Source of the DNA: Planctomycetota bacterium
GTDB lineage: Bacteria; Planctomycetota; UBA8108
DNA length: 7,978 nucleotides
Direction: 5' to 3'
Assembly (NCBI GenBank): GCA_022451445.1
Contig: JAKUSY010000130.1
Coordinates: 1-7,978, forward strand
The notes beneath the pieces were generated by a model. The model saw only the letters and a program-made list of their open reading frames with translations, did no database searches and was not told the DNA's origin. Both the position numbers and the translations under genes were made by a program. Shown one piece after another: positions 1 through 6,325 of the stretch (position 1 is its first letter; each line of letters begins with the position of its first letter).

Positions 1-10
1 GCCGCATCCT

Positions 11-57
11 AACCGAGCGCCACTGCACAAAGAAGGGTCCTTCCCCAGTGCGCGGTT
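11..57. promoter_or_regulatory. Imperfect hairpin upstream of the enolase-superfamily gene
   Basis: The arms AACCGAGCGCCACTG (11-25) and CAGTGCGCGGTT (46-57) are complementary apart from a few unpaired bases, and a small inner palindrome GAAGG-GT-CCTTC lies between them (32-43). No run of T follows, so it is not a clear intrinsic terminator. Its right arm touches the -35 box of the predicted promoter at 56-61. It may be the 3' end structure of a gene left of the window or a site acting on the promoter. Confidence 0.35.
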
Positions 58-85
58 GAAACAGCCCCCGCATGGGCGGTAATAT
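56..85 (+). promoter_or_regulatory. Predicted sigma-70-type promoter of the enolase-superfamily gene
   Basis: TTGAAA (56-61) and TAATAT (80-85) match the -35 and -10 consensus well and are separated by 18 bases. A transcript would begin near position 92, leaving a leader of about 26 bases before the ATG at 118. This is a pattern match only; planctomycete promoters are poorly defined. Confidence 0.45.
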
Positions 86-104
86 GCCCTGTTGCTTGAA
101 TAAC

Positions 105-109
105 GAGGA
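105..109 (+). promoter_or_regulatory. Ribosome binding site deciding the start at 118
   Basis: GAGGA ends 8 bases before the ATG at 118. This spacing, and the family-typical N-terminus MKITKV that follows, supports this start over the overlapping out-of-frame ATG at 72. Confidence 0.6.
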
Positions 110-117
110 CAAGGCTC

Positions 118-1221
118 ATGAAGATAACCAAGGTTTCCGCATTCCAGCTCGACCTGCCGCTGCACGAGGGCAGCTACAATTGGTCCGGCGGCAAGTCTGT
201 CAGCGTTTTCGACAGCACCATCGTTCGGATCGAGACCGACTCGGGCCTCGCCGGGCACGGCGAGATCTGCCCCCTCGGGCCCTTCTACCTGCCGGCCGAT
301 GCCGCCGGCGCGCGAGCCGGCATCGCCGAGCTCGCCCCCCATCTCATCGGTGAGGACCCGACCCAGCTGCGACCCCTGAAACGCCGCATGGACGCGGCGC
401 TCAAGGGACACCCCTACGTCAAATCGGCCATCGACATCGCCTGCTGGGACATCCTCGGCCAGGCCTCATCCCAGTCGGTGTGCACGCTGCTGGGTGGCCG
501 CTACGGAGAGGATTTTCATCTCTACCGGGCGATTTCGCAAGAGTCCCCGGAACAGATGGCATCGAAGGTCAAGGGCTACCGGGAAGAGGGCTACCAGCGC
601 TTCCAATTGAAGGTAGGCGCCGATCCCGAGACCGACATCGAACGCATCCACGCGGTCAGGGCCGAGCTGCAGAAGGGCGATTTTCTCATCGCCGACGCCA
701 ATACCGGCTGGCTGATGCACGAGGCGGCCAGGGTGGTGCGGGGGGTACGGGATGTCGACGTCTATATCGAGCAGCCCTGCCTGAGCTACGAGGAATGCCT
801 CGCCATCCGGCGCCGCTGCGACCATCCCTTCGTGCTGGATGAGTCCATCGACTCCCTCGAGGTGCTCCTGCGAGGACGCGCGGATGGGGCCATGGACGCG
901 GTAAATATCAAGATCAGCAAATTCGGCGGGCTCACCAGGGCGAAGGAAGCGCGTGATCTCTGCGTATCCCTGGGTATCGCCATGACCATCGAGGACGCCT
1001 GGGGAAGCGATATCACGACCGCGGCGATCGCCCACCTGGCCCACTCCACCCCCACCGAGCTGCTCTTTACGGCCACCGACTTCAACAGCTACGTTACCGT
1101 AAGCACGGCCGAGGGCGCTCCCCAGCGGCGGAACGGACGGCTGGCGGCCAGCGAGGCTCCCGGGCTGGGTGTCGAACCCAGGTTCGAAGTGCTCGGCGAG
1201 GCGGTCCTCGAGATCGCCTAA
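118..1221 (+). CDS. Enolase-superfamily enzyme, mandelate racemase/muconate lactonizing type (hydroxyproline-betaine epimerase / cis-3-hydroxyproline dehydratase-like)
   Basis: The product is a 367-residue cytoplasmic enzyme, the usual length for this family. An N-terminal capping domain (about 1-125, with the family-like stretches CPLGPFYLPA and GHPYVKSAIDIACWDILGQ) precedes a (beta/alpha)7-beta barrel. Expected catalytic residues are visible: Lys165 at the end of strand 2 (motif QLK, the first Lys of the usual KxK replaced by Gln163), metal ligands Asp193 (IADANTGW), Glu218 (YIEQP) and Asp241 (LDES), and the opposite-face base Lys265 (NIKISKFGG). Glu292-Asp293 follow on a late strand. A Lys on each face suits proton abstraction and return at the alpha carbon of a carboxylate, so epimerisation or syn-elimination. 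By recall the sequence most resembles HpbD (4-hydroxyproline betaine 2-epimerase) and cis-3-hydroxy-L-proline dehydratases. The substrate is inferred only: no transporter or catabolic partner lies beside it. It meets nhaA tail to tail. Confidence 0.88.
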   Translation: MKITKVSAFQLDLPLHEGSYNWSGGKSVSVFDSTIVRIETDSGLAGHGEICPLGPFYLPADAAGARAGIAELAPHLIGEDPTQLRPLKRRMDAALKGHPYVKSAIDIACWDILGQASSQSVCTLLGGRYGEDFHLYRAISQESPEQMASKVKGYREEGYQRFQLKVGADPETDIERIHAVRAELQKGDFLIADANTGWLMHEAARVVRGVRDVDVYIEQPCLSYEECLAIRRRCDHPFVLDESIDSLEVLLRGRADGAMDAVNIKISKFGGLTRAKEARDLCVSLGIAMTIEDAWGSDITTAAIAHLAHSTPTELLFTATDFNSYVTVSTAEGAPQRRNGRLAASEAPGLGVEPRFEVLGEAVLEIA

Positions 1222-2531
1222 TCGGCAGAGGCGTCCTCTTCCTTGCCGGTTTCTGCAGCGAGCTCTTCCTTATTGGCGGCGACGGCGGGCCTGATCCCCA
1301 TAGCGCGCGCGCCGATGATCGAGATGAAGGCCGCCGCGAAGCTGCCCAGGGCTCCCATCTTGACCGGATCAAGCTCTGGAGTCCCAGGCTTAAACGCCGC
1401 GGTCGCCACGAACAGCGCCCCCGTGAAACCGATGCCCGCGACCATGCCGACCGTCAGCAGGTCGCGGAAGCCCATCCCCGTGGGCAGCTCGAGCTTGAGG
1501 GTCTTCATCCCCAGCCAGGTAAAGAGCGTGATGCCCACCGGCTTGCCGATCAACAACCCGCCAAGAACCAGCCAGGTGCCCGTGCCGACACTCGAGAGGA
1601 CAACCCCGGCGTTCGCCAGGCCGAAGAGGCCAAGAAAGATCTCGACCGGGTTTTTCCACCAATGCTCGAACTCGTTGAGGGTGTCGTGACGGCCGAGCTC
1701 CTCCCGGGCGAAGAGTCCGAGGTCGGTTTGCGCGTGCGGCAGCGTCGGGATGATCGGCACCAGGCCGAGGGCCGGATGGATGCCGGCCTTGAAGAATGAA
1801 ACCCAGCTCAGAACGCCCGGCAGGAGCAGGTACCACCAGAAGCTCTGCAGCTTCAGGCGGCGCATCAGGAGTCCAAGGATGATGGCGCCCACGGTGGCGA
1901 GCAGCCAGAGGGGAACGAGCTCTTTTTGAGGATAGAAGATCGCGAGAATAAGAAGGCCGCCCGCGTCATCGGCGATCGCCAGCAGCAACAGGAAGGGAAT
2001 CGCCACATGCCCCGGCCCGAAGATCAGCCGGGCAACGAGGTAGCTGAAGGCGATATCGGTCGCCATGGGAACCGCCCAGCCGTTTCCGAGCTCCGGCATG
2101 GTTCCCGTATAAGAGCAGCCCAGGAGGTAGAGTCCCGCCGGCCCCGCCATGCCTCCCAGGGTGGCGAGCAAGGGCGTGGCCGCCTTGCGCATATTTGACA
2201 GCGGACCACCCGGCAACAAGGCCTCCCAGACCTCCTTGCTGGCTATGGCAAAGAAAAACGCCATCAGGATGTCATTGATAACGAAGTGCACCGAGAGGCC
2301 GTGATGACCCTGCCCCACCCCAGGCGCATAGTGATGGCCATCGCTGATTCCCAGCCAATCGAGCAGGTCGCTGATTCCCCGCCATTTGAGCAGGTCGGCA
2401 TTTATGAAATGCTCATAGGCCGTTTTATCGAAGTTGGCCCACACCAGCGCCGCGATGGCTCCGGTAATCAGAAAGGCTGAATTGTCGAACAGGAACTGGA
2501 AAGGTCCCCGCCTGGTATTTTCTTCACTCAT
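1218..2531 (-). CDS. nhaA: NhaA-family Na+/H+ antiporter
   Basis: This is a 437-residue inner-membrane antiporter, longer than the 388 residues of E. coli NhaA, that would export Na+ (or Li+) in exchange for protons. About 12 hydrophobic segments are apparent. Family motifs are intact: VPMATDIAFSY with Asp159 (E. coli Asp133), LAIADDAGGLLILAIFY with the ion-binding pair Asp188-Asp189 (E. coli 163-164), LIGKPVGI with Lys330 (E. coli Lys300), and VAGIGFTGALFVA near the end. The loop between segments 1 and 2 (about 46-80) is enlarged and His-rich (DGHHYAPGVGQGHH). The segment-2 end reads ASKEVWEALLPGG where E. coli has GLEVKRE, so two basic residues are lost. The tail after about 412 is acidic. 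The ATG at 2531 gives a typical N-terminus (FQFLFDNSAF), but no convincing Shine-Dalgarno precedes it. Its leader carries a terminator-like hairpin and two operator-like repeats. Confidence 0.95.
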   Translation of the reverse strand: MSEENTRRGPFQFLFDNSAFLITGAIAALVWANFDKTAYEHFINADLLKWRGISDLLDWLGISDGHHYAPGVGQGHHGLSVHFVINDILMAFFFAIASKEVWEALLPGGPLSNMRKAATPLLATLGGMAGPAGLYLLGCSYTGTMPELGNGWAVPMATDIAFSYLVARLIFGPGHVAIPFLLLLAIADDAGGLLILAIFYPQKELVPLWLLATVGAIILGLLMRRLKLQSFWWYLLLPGVLSWVSFFKAGIHPALGLVPIIPTLPHAQTDLGLFAREELGRHDTLNEFEHWWKNPVEIFLGLFGLANAGVVLSSVGTGTWLVLGGLLIGKPVGITLFTWLGMKTLKLELPTGMGFRDLLTVGMVAGIGFTGALFVATAAFKPGTPELDPVKMGALGSFAAAFISIIGARAMGIRPAVAANKEELAAETGKEEDASAD

Positions 2532-2570
2532 ATGGCTCGGAAAGATACCAATACAGCCACCGGGAAGGAA

Positions 2571-2600
2571 TTAAAAGTCCGTCGGAATCGGCCGACAGAC
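2571..2600 (-). terminator. Terminator-like hairpin in the nhaA leader (possible attenuator)
   Basis: Read on the minus strand, GTCTGTCGG and CCGACGGAC form a 9-bp stem (one G-U pair) around the 6-base loop CCGATT, followed directly by TTTTAATT. The fold favours the minus strand, because on the plus strand the G-U pair becomes a C-A mismatch and there is no T-run. It lies about 40 bases upstream of the nhaA start, so it would act within the nhaA leader or end a transcript arriving from further right. No aptamer was recognised. Confidence 0.5.
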
Positions 2601-2605
2601 CTGAA

Positions 2606-2622
2606 TAACAATATATTTGTCA
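2606..2622. repeat. Operator-like 17-bp direct repeat, copy 1
   Basis: TAACAATATATTTGTCA is an imperfect dyad: ACAA and TTGT arms around TATAT, with an outer T/A pair. It lies 75-91 bases upstream of the nhaA start and recurs exactly at 2659. The dyad shape is what a dimeric repressor or activator site would show; the regulator is unknown. Confidence 0.6.
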
Positions 2623-2658
2623 CTGTAAATATCAATGGGGGCGCATGGAACCCATTTT

Positions 2659-2675
2659 TAACAATATATTTGTCA
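2659..2675. repeat. Operator-like 17-bp direct repeat, copy 2
   Basis: This is an exact copy of the 2606-2622 element, 53 bp away start to start, or about five helical turns, so two bound dimers would sit on the same DNA face. The flanking bases differ between copies, which suggests the 17 bp are the conserved unit. Confidence 0.6.
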
Positions 2676-2850
2676 TTCAGCGGGGGCCAGGCGCCCTTTT
2701 CCCACGTAAAACAAGGACTTAGGTAATTGGCACGGAATGTGAATATAGAGTCTCCTGTAATCTTAATCTTCCCGGAAGGGAGAGTCGTTTTTAAGACTGC
2801 AACTGAAGACAGGTTAGGAACCGTAAGTGTATTGAGAGGGCGGACGACTG

Positions 2851-3147
2851 ATGGAAGTTGTCATAGTTTATCGTTTTACGGTACGGACACAGGCCCGACG
2901 TTTGTTTATCCGTCACCGTCCGTCCCTTTCTTTCTCTTGCGGGCGCTCTGCAGGTTTCCCCAGAAGCTGCGGGCTCCGAGACCGGTTGCAGGTTGCGGAT
3001 GTTGAAATCGAGAAAGGATCGGTCCCGGTAGTACCTGCCAACTACCGGCCGGCTGGACTCACGACGCTCAATTACGGGCAGACAAAATACTCCTTCGGGT
3101 TCGGCAAACGACCCAAACTATTTGCCCCTGGCTCCTACGAGACCTGA
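2851..3147 (+). CDS. Doubtful small open frame, 98 residues, unknown
   Basis: Three things favour a gene: an ATG at 2851 with GAGAGGG ending 10 bases upstream (2834-2840), a frame with no stop for 98 codons, and a strong intrinsic terminator 48 bases after its stop. Against it, third codon positions are much less G/C-biased than in the neighbouring genes, the product resembles nothing I recognise (a basic, Arg-rich first half with no clear membrane segment), and a perfect 8-bp inverted repeat lies inside it. The same stretch could equally be the body of a noncoding RNA ending at the terminator. Confidence 0.2.
   Translation: MEVVIVYRFTVRTQARRLFIRHRPSLSFSCGRSAGFPRSCGLRDRLQVADVEIEKGSVPVVPANYRPAGLTTLNYGQTKYSFGFGKRPKLFAPGSYET
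3025..3048. repeat. Perfect 8-bp inverted repeat (RNA hairpin candidate)
   Basis: CCGGTAGT (3025-3032) and ACTACCGG (3041-3048) are exact reverse complements around the 8-base spacer ACCTGCCA. In RNA this would be a stable hairpin, about 150 bases before the terminator at 3196. As DNA it could be a protein binding site. Confidence 0.5.
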
Positions 3148-3195
3148 GGAGCAAGGCAAACCGAGACCGGAAGAGTGATCTTTCCTCCCAATTCG

Positions 3196-3231
3196 AAAGG
3201 GCTCTCGGAACCAATTCGAGAGCCCTTTTTT
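3196..3231 (+). terminator. Strong rho-independent terminator
   Basis: AAAGGGCTCTCG (3196-3207) pairs perfectly with CGAGAGCCCTTT (3217-3228) around a 9-base loop, and the T-run 3226-3231 follows. This is a canonical forward terminator. It ends a transcript from the region before it (candidate RNA or the doubtful 2851-3147 frame), since nhaA runs the other way. A near-identical CCAATTCGAAAG / CCAATTCGAGAG pair at 3188 and 3211 overlaps it. Confidence 0.8.
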
Positions 3232-3294
3232 CTGGCAAGTAGAGCGCGATGACCCTGAAAATTAACAAAAGCGGTAAGACTCCTCTGCAGGAAG

Positions 3295-3339
3295 ACCCCT
3301 GGGGGGAGCCGGGCCCGATTGTCCTGTGACACCAGGGGT
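3295..3339 (+). promoter_or_regulatory. Inverted repeat upstream of the secreted-protein gene
   Basis: ACCCCTGG (3295-3302) and CCAGGGGT (3332-3339) are exact reverse complements with 29 bases between them, including the palindrome GGGCCC. It may be a 5' leader hairpin of the downstream gene. It overlaps a possible GTG start at 3326 and so argues that translation begins later. Confidence 0.4.
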
Positions 3340-3445
3340 TCGTGATGGGGGAATCTTCACGGCTAAGAGTATGCTCATGGCACTCATCAGAATAAAACCC
3401 GGATCATTGAGAACCACTCACGCGCCGCGGGAGCTGCGGCCCGGG

Positions 3446-6325
3446 ATGCGTCTCGCGGCCCTCTTCCTGGGCCTGGCGGCCCTCTGCTTCACCGCGGACC
3501 TGCCCGCCCAGCCCGGCCCGCCGCCGGACAATGGCGGCCCCAGCCTGAGCAGGCCGCGCAACCTGAACCTGAGGCTCCTGCCGCACGGGAGGGTACGCCT
3601 GGCCTGGCTTTCTCCCCGGCGCCTGAGCTACCAGAGAATCCTTCGCGCAGATGGAAACGATGATTTCCGGGTCATTGAAAACCGCCTGCCGGGCGATCTG
3701 CAGGTCTACATCGATCCGAATCCCGGTCGCGGCCCCCATCGCTACATTGTCGAGGGCAACGGTGACCTGAGATCCGACCCGACAATTATCACAGTGGGCC
3801 CGCTCGTGGTGCGCGACCTGGCCTGTCGCCAGGTCCGGGGAGAGCTGAAAATCCGCGTCACCTGGCGGCCCGGAGATGACAGCCGCCTCCTGATACGCCT
3901 CGATGGCGAGCCCGTCGAGGGCTTTGAAGACCTCTCGCCGAACCGCCGCAGGGCTACCATCGACGTCCCGCCGCCGGGACCCGATGGGAGGAGCTTCCTC
4001 ATCGAGATCGTCACCGCGGAAAATCCGGATGGCCCGGCCGCTCGCTGTGAAACCGTGGTGGACGCCATCAACCCACCGGCTGTAAGGGGCCTGGAATGCT
4101 CACGCCTGCGCGGCAATGAACGAAAAACCCGGCTGACCTGGCAAGCGACCGGGAATTACGAAGCCTATGAAATCGAGCGCAATGGCGTCGTCATCGCCCA
4201 CACCGATTCGACCTCCTGGATCGACGAGCTCCCCCCGCTGGGAATCGAGCTCCGCTACGCGGTGACAGGCCTCTCCGCCCGCGGCCACCCGGGGCCGGCC
4301 AGCTTCTGCACGCAGGAATTCGAGGAGCCGAAGGGGATCACCCTGACCGGCCAGGTGGTTTTCGATGACAGCAACGACACCCCCCTCAGGCGCGGTGTCG
4401 TGCTGGCCTTTCTCCCCGGAGACGAAGAGGCCATCGCCCGCACCTCCATCGATGACGATGGCCGCTTCCGGATATCCATCGACGACCGGGGAGGACTCCC
4501 GGGCCCTCCCTTTAACCTGGAATACAGGGCGCCCTTCCTCGGCCATATTCGCCTCGGGCTCCTCGATGATTTCGATTCCCAGAGAGACAACGCGGGCGCT
4601 CCCCCGGAGCGCTTCCTGCGAACCTATCTAAGAGGGGTCCGGGGAGATGAAGACAACCTCAAGCTGCGTGTCCCGCTTCCCGTCATAGCCGTCTCGCCTG
4701 AGAGAAGCGGCATCAGACGTTGGCAGGCTCTGCACGATCACCTCCGTGATACAAGCGGAGGCCTGCTTGTCCCGATCGCCGCCAGGGGCGGCATCGTTCG
4801 GGGGAGCCTGAGCCTCGTCAGCGAGATCGAGAATATCCATCACCATTTCCGGCGACAATTCGGCGTCAGCCCGCGACAGGTGGACATGATCGCCTACGGC
4901 TTTGCCGGGCTTTCAGCGCGGCTCTACGGCCACACATCCCCGGTCTTCGAGATCAGGAGGCTGCTCCTGCTCGGCACCCCGAACCACGGCACCCCCAGGG
5001 CGCTGGTGGAAACCCGCTCGGATGTCGGCGCGCGACCGGTACGCGGAGGCATCCAGGCGCCCGAGGAGCTGGACTACAAGGCCGCGGATGAACAGACCGC
5101 GCGCTTTCTCGAACTCTACAACGAGCGTATCACCCGCTCCCGCGCGACGACCCTCTACCTTGTGGCAGGTACCGGAGGACGAAGAGCGCTCGATGATGTG
5201 CTTGAGTGCCTCCAGCACGATGGACGCGTCTGCCTGCAAAGCGCCCTGGGCCAGGACCTCGACAGCGGCATCTTCAGCGACCCGCGCCGTTTTATCCTCG
5301 CCTCGGACCATGAGAACCTCGGCCGCGACCGGGAGTCGCTTGCCCTGCTGGAGAGTCTCGGCCTCGGGCGGATCCTCGGCAATGACGAAGAGGAGGAGCC
5401 CGGGAACGCCGGAGATGGCGGCGGCGCGGGGGTGGACGATCCCTCGATGGTGCTCGGCAAGGTAGGACAGGGCGAGCTGGCGCCCGGCGGCTCACGCCAG
5501 CTCCCCTTCGTCTCCGACACCTCCGGCTCGATCATCATCATCCTCAACTCCACGGACTCCGGGACCCTCAACTTCCAGCTCAGGACGCCCGGGATGGACA
5601 ACGACGCCGAAGGCATCAACGGAGAGAACGCCGCCGAGCACGGCTTTGTCTACGAATCCTACAATGACGGCGAGGGAACCAACGTTCAGTATTTCAAGAC
5701 CAACTCCGGCGAGCACGGGATCTACCTTGGCAAGCTCGACAATCCCGCCGCCAATCCATCCCTCAAGTACACGATCGAGTTCCGCCTCGAGAGCTCGATC
5801 TACCTCAGCAGCGAGCTCGACGGCTACGATGTCCCGCTGGGCTCGACACCGCTGCTGACCACCGAGCTGCAGGACTCCCAGTTGCTGCCCGGCGGCCTCG
5901 AGATAACCCAGAGCGCGCGCGTCTTCTTCCCCGACGGCAGCCTCTCTCTCGTCGAGCTGAACGACGACGGAGCGGGTGGAGACGCGCAGGCCGGCGATGG
6001 CGTCTACTCATCCACCCTGCCCCAGAGCTCCCAGCCGGGATATTACATCGTCGAGATCGAGGCGGCGGATGAGGATGCGGCGACCTTCCAGCGGGCCGAC
6101 ACCCTCCAGCTCCTGGTGCGATCCGATCTCGCCACGCTCGGCAACGAATACGAATCCGGCGCTGACGACGTCGAGGAGCAGGGAGAGGGCGGTGGCGCAG
6201 GGGCCGACGCCCGCAAGGATAACCTCTGGGCGCGGGGGCTCCTGGAGGCGAGCCGGGGCGGGGACCTCGTCGTCCTGGGGACCCTGGCCGATCTCGATGG
6301 TATTAATTTTACGGAGTCCTGCTAG
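3446..6325 (+). CDS. Secreted multidomain protein with FN3 repeats and a lipase-like domain lacking its Ser nucleophile; ends at an in-frame amber
   Basis: From the ATG at 3446 the product has 959 residues. Residues 1-21 are a signal peptide (MRLAALFLGLAALCF...LPA). Three fibronectin-III-like domains follow (about 37-118, 119-206, 208-295), the last two each with one Cys pair (127/201, 218/288). A carboxypeptidase-regulatory-like domain spans about 298-370, then an alpha/beta-hydrolase resembling PGAP1-type lipases (412-645). That domain keeps GTPNHGT (510-516), the Asp in HDGRV (592) and the His in SDHENL (622), but its elbow reads AYGFAG where the family has GHSMGG, so Gly485 replaces Ser. 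A D/E/G-rich linker, a PPC-like sandwich (665-782) and an Ig-like domain (784-892, LNDDGAGGDAQAGDGVY) follow. The stop cuts a further beta-sandwich. Starts at 3326 (GTG), 3371 and 3377 are possible; 3446 fits the signal peptide and the rise in GC. Probably extracellular; substrate unknown. Confidence 0.85.
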   Translation: MRLAALFLGLAALCFTADLPAQPGPPPDNGGPSLSRPRNLNLRLLPHGRVRLAWLSPRRLSYQRILRADGNDDFRVIENRLPGDLQVYIDPNPGRGPHRYIVEGNGDLRSDPTIITVGPLVVRDLACRQVRGELKIRVTWRPGDDSRLLIRLDGEPVEGFEDLSPNRRRATIDVPPPGPDGRSFLIEIVTAENPDGPAARCETVVDAINPPAVRGLECSRLRGNERKTRLTWQATGNYEAYEIERNGVVIAHTDSTSWIDELPPLGIELRYAVTGLSARGHPGPASFCTQEFEEPKGITLTGQVVFDDSNDTPLRRGVVLAFLPGDEEAIARTSIDDDGRFRISIDDRGGLPGPPFNLEYRAPFLGHIRLGLLDDFDSQRDNAGAPPERFLRTYLRGVRGDEDNLKLRVPLPVIAVSPERSGIRRWQALHDHLRDTSGGLLVPIAARGGIVRGSLSLVSEIENIHHHFRRQFGVSPRQVDMIAYGFAGLSARLYGHTSPVFEIRRLLLLGTPNHGTPRALVETRSDVGARPVRGGIQAPEELDYKAADEQTARFLELYNERITRSRATTLYLVAGTGGRRALDDVLECLQHDGRVCLQSALGQDLDSGIFSDPRRFILASDHENLGRDRESLALLESLGLGRILGNDEEEEPGNAGDGGGAGVDDPSMVLGKVGQGELAPGGSRQLPFVSDTSGSIIIILNSTDSGTLNFQLRTPGMDNDAEGINGENAAEHGFVYESYNDGEGTNVQYFKTNSGEHGIYLGKLDNPAANPSLKYTIEFRLESSIYLSSELDGYDVPLGSTPLLTTELQDSQLLPGGLEITQSARVFFPDGSLSLVELNDDGAGGDAQAGDGVYSSTLPQSSQPGYYIVEIEAADEDAATFQRADTLQLLVRSDLATLGNEYESGADDVEEQGEGGGAGADARKDNLWARGLLEASRGGDLVVLGTLADLDGINFTESC

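Larger units (their letters stand above)
2532..3445. other. Intergenic region rich in regulatory and RNA-structure signals
   Basis: About 0.9 kb between the divergent nhaA and secreted-protein genes has no confident gene. It is visibly less GC-rich than its flanks, especially 2570-2770. It holds the nhaA leader hairpin, two 17-bp direct repeats with a small inverted repeat (AATGGG 2634-2639 / CCCATT 2651-2656) between them, a perfect 8-bp inverted repeat, a strong forward terminator and another 8-bp inverted repeat. Open frames at 2532-2726 and 2727-3005 lack ribosome binding sites, codon bias and recognisable protein motifs. Confidence 0.7.

Noticed and set aside
466..1044. Long reverse-strand open frame inside the enolase-superfamily gene
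   Set aside because: It is antisense to a clearly conserved enzyme, has no recognisable protein motifs, and is typical of the spurious frames found in high-GC DNA.
2600..2680. The two 17-bp repeats as part of a CRISPR array or transposon ends
   Set aside because: There are only two copies, each short, directly repeated and palindromic, with no third unit, no cas or transposase gene and no target duplication.
2532..3005. Two consecutive in-frame forward frames (64 and 92 codons) after the nhaA start
   Set aside because: They have no ribosome binding site, lack the G/C third-position bias of neighbouring genes, show no recognisable motifs, and overlap the operator-like repeats.
3326..3445. 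GTG at 3326 as the start of the secreted protein
   Set aside because: It has no Shine-Dalgarno at proper spacing, lies in an inverted repeat, and would put about 40 non-signal-like residues in front of a good signal peptide; GC rises to gene level only near 3421.
2532..3445. tRNA, tmRNA or RNase P RNA in the intergenic region
   Set aside because: No T-arm GGTTCRA with a CCA-type end, no tag-peptide frame with an alanyl acceptor, and no RNase P core sequences were visible on either strand.
6323..6325. Pyrrolysine insertion as the explanation for the TAG
   Set aside because: The protein is not a methylamine methyltransferase and nothing in the window suggests pyl genes; a nonsense change or sequence error is simpler.
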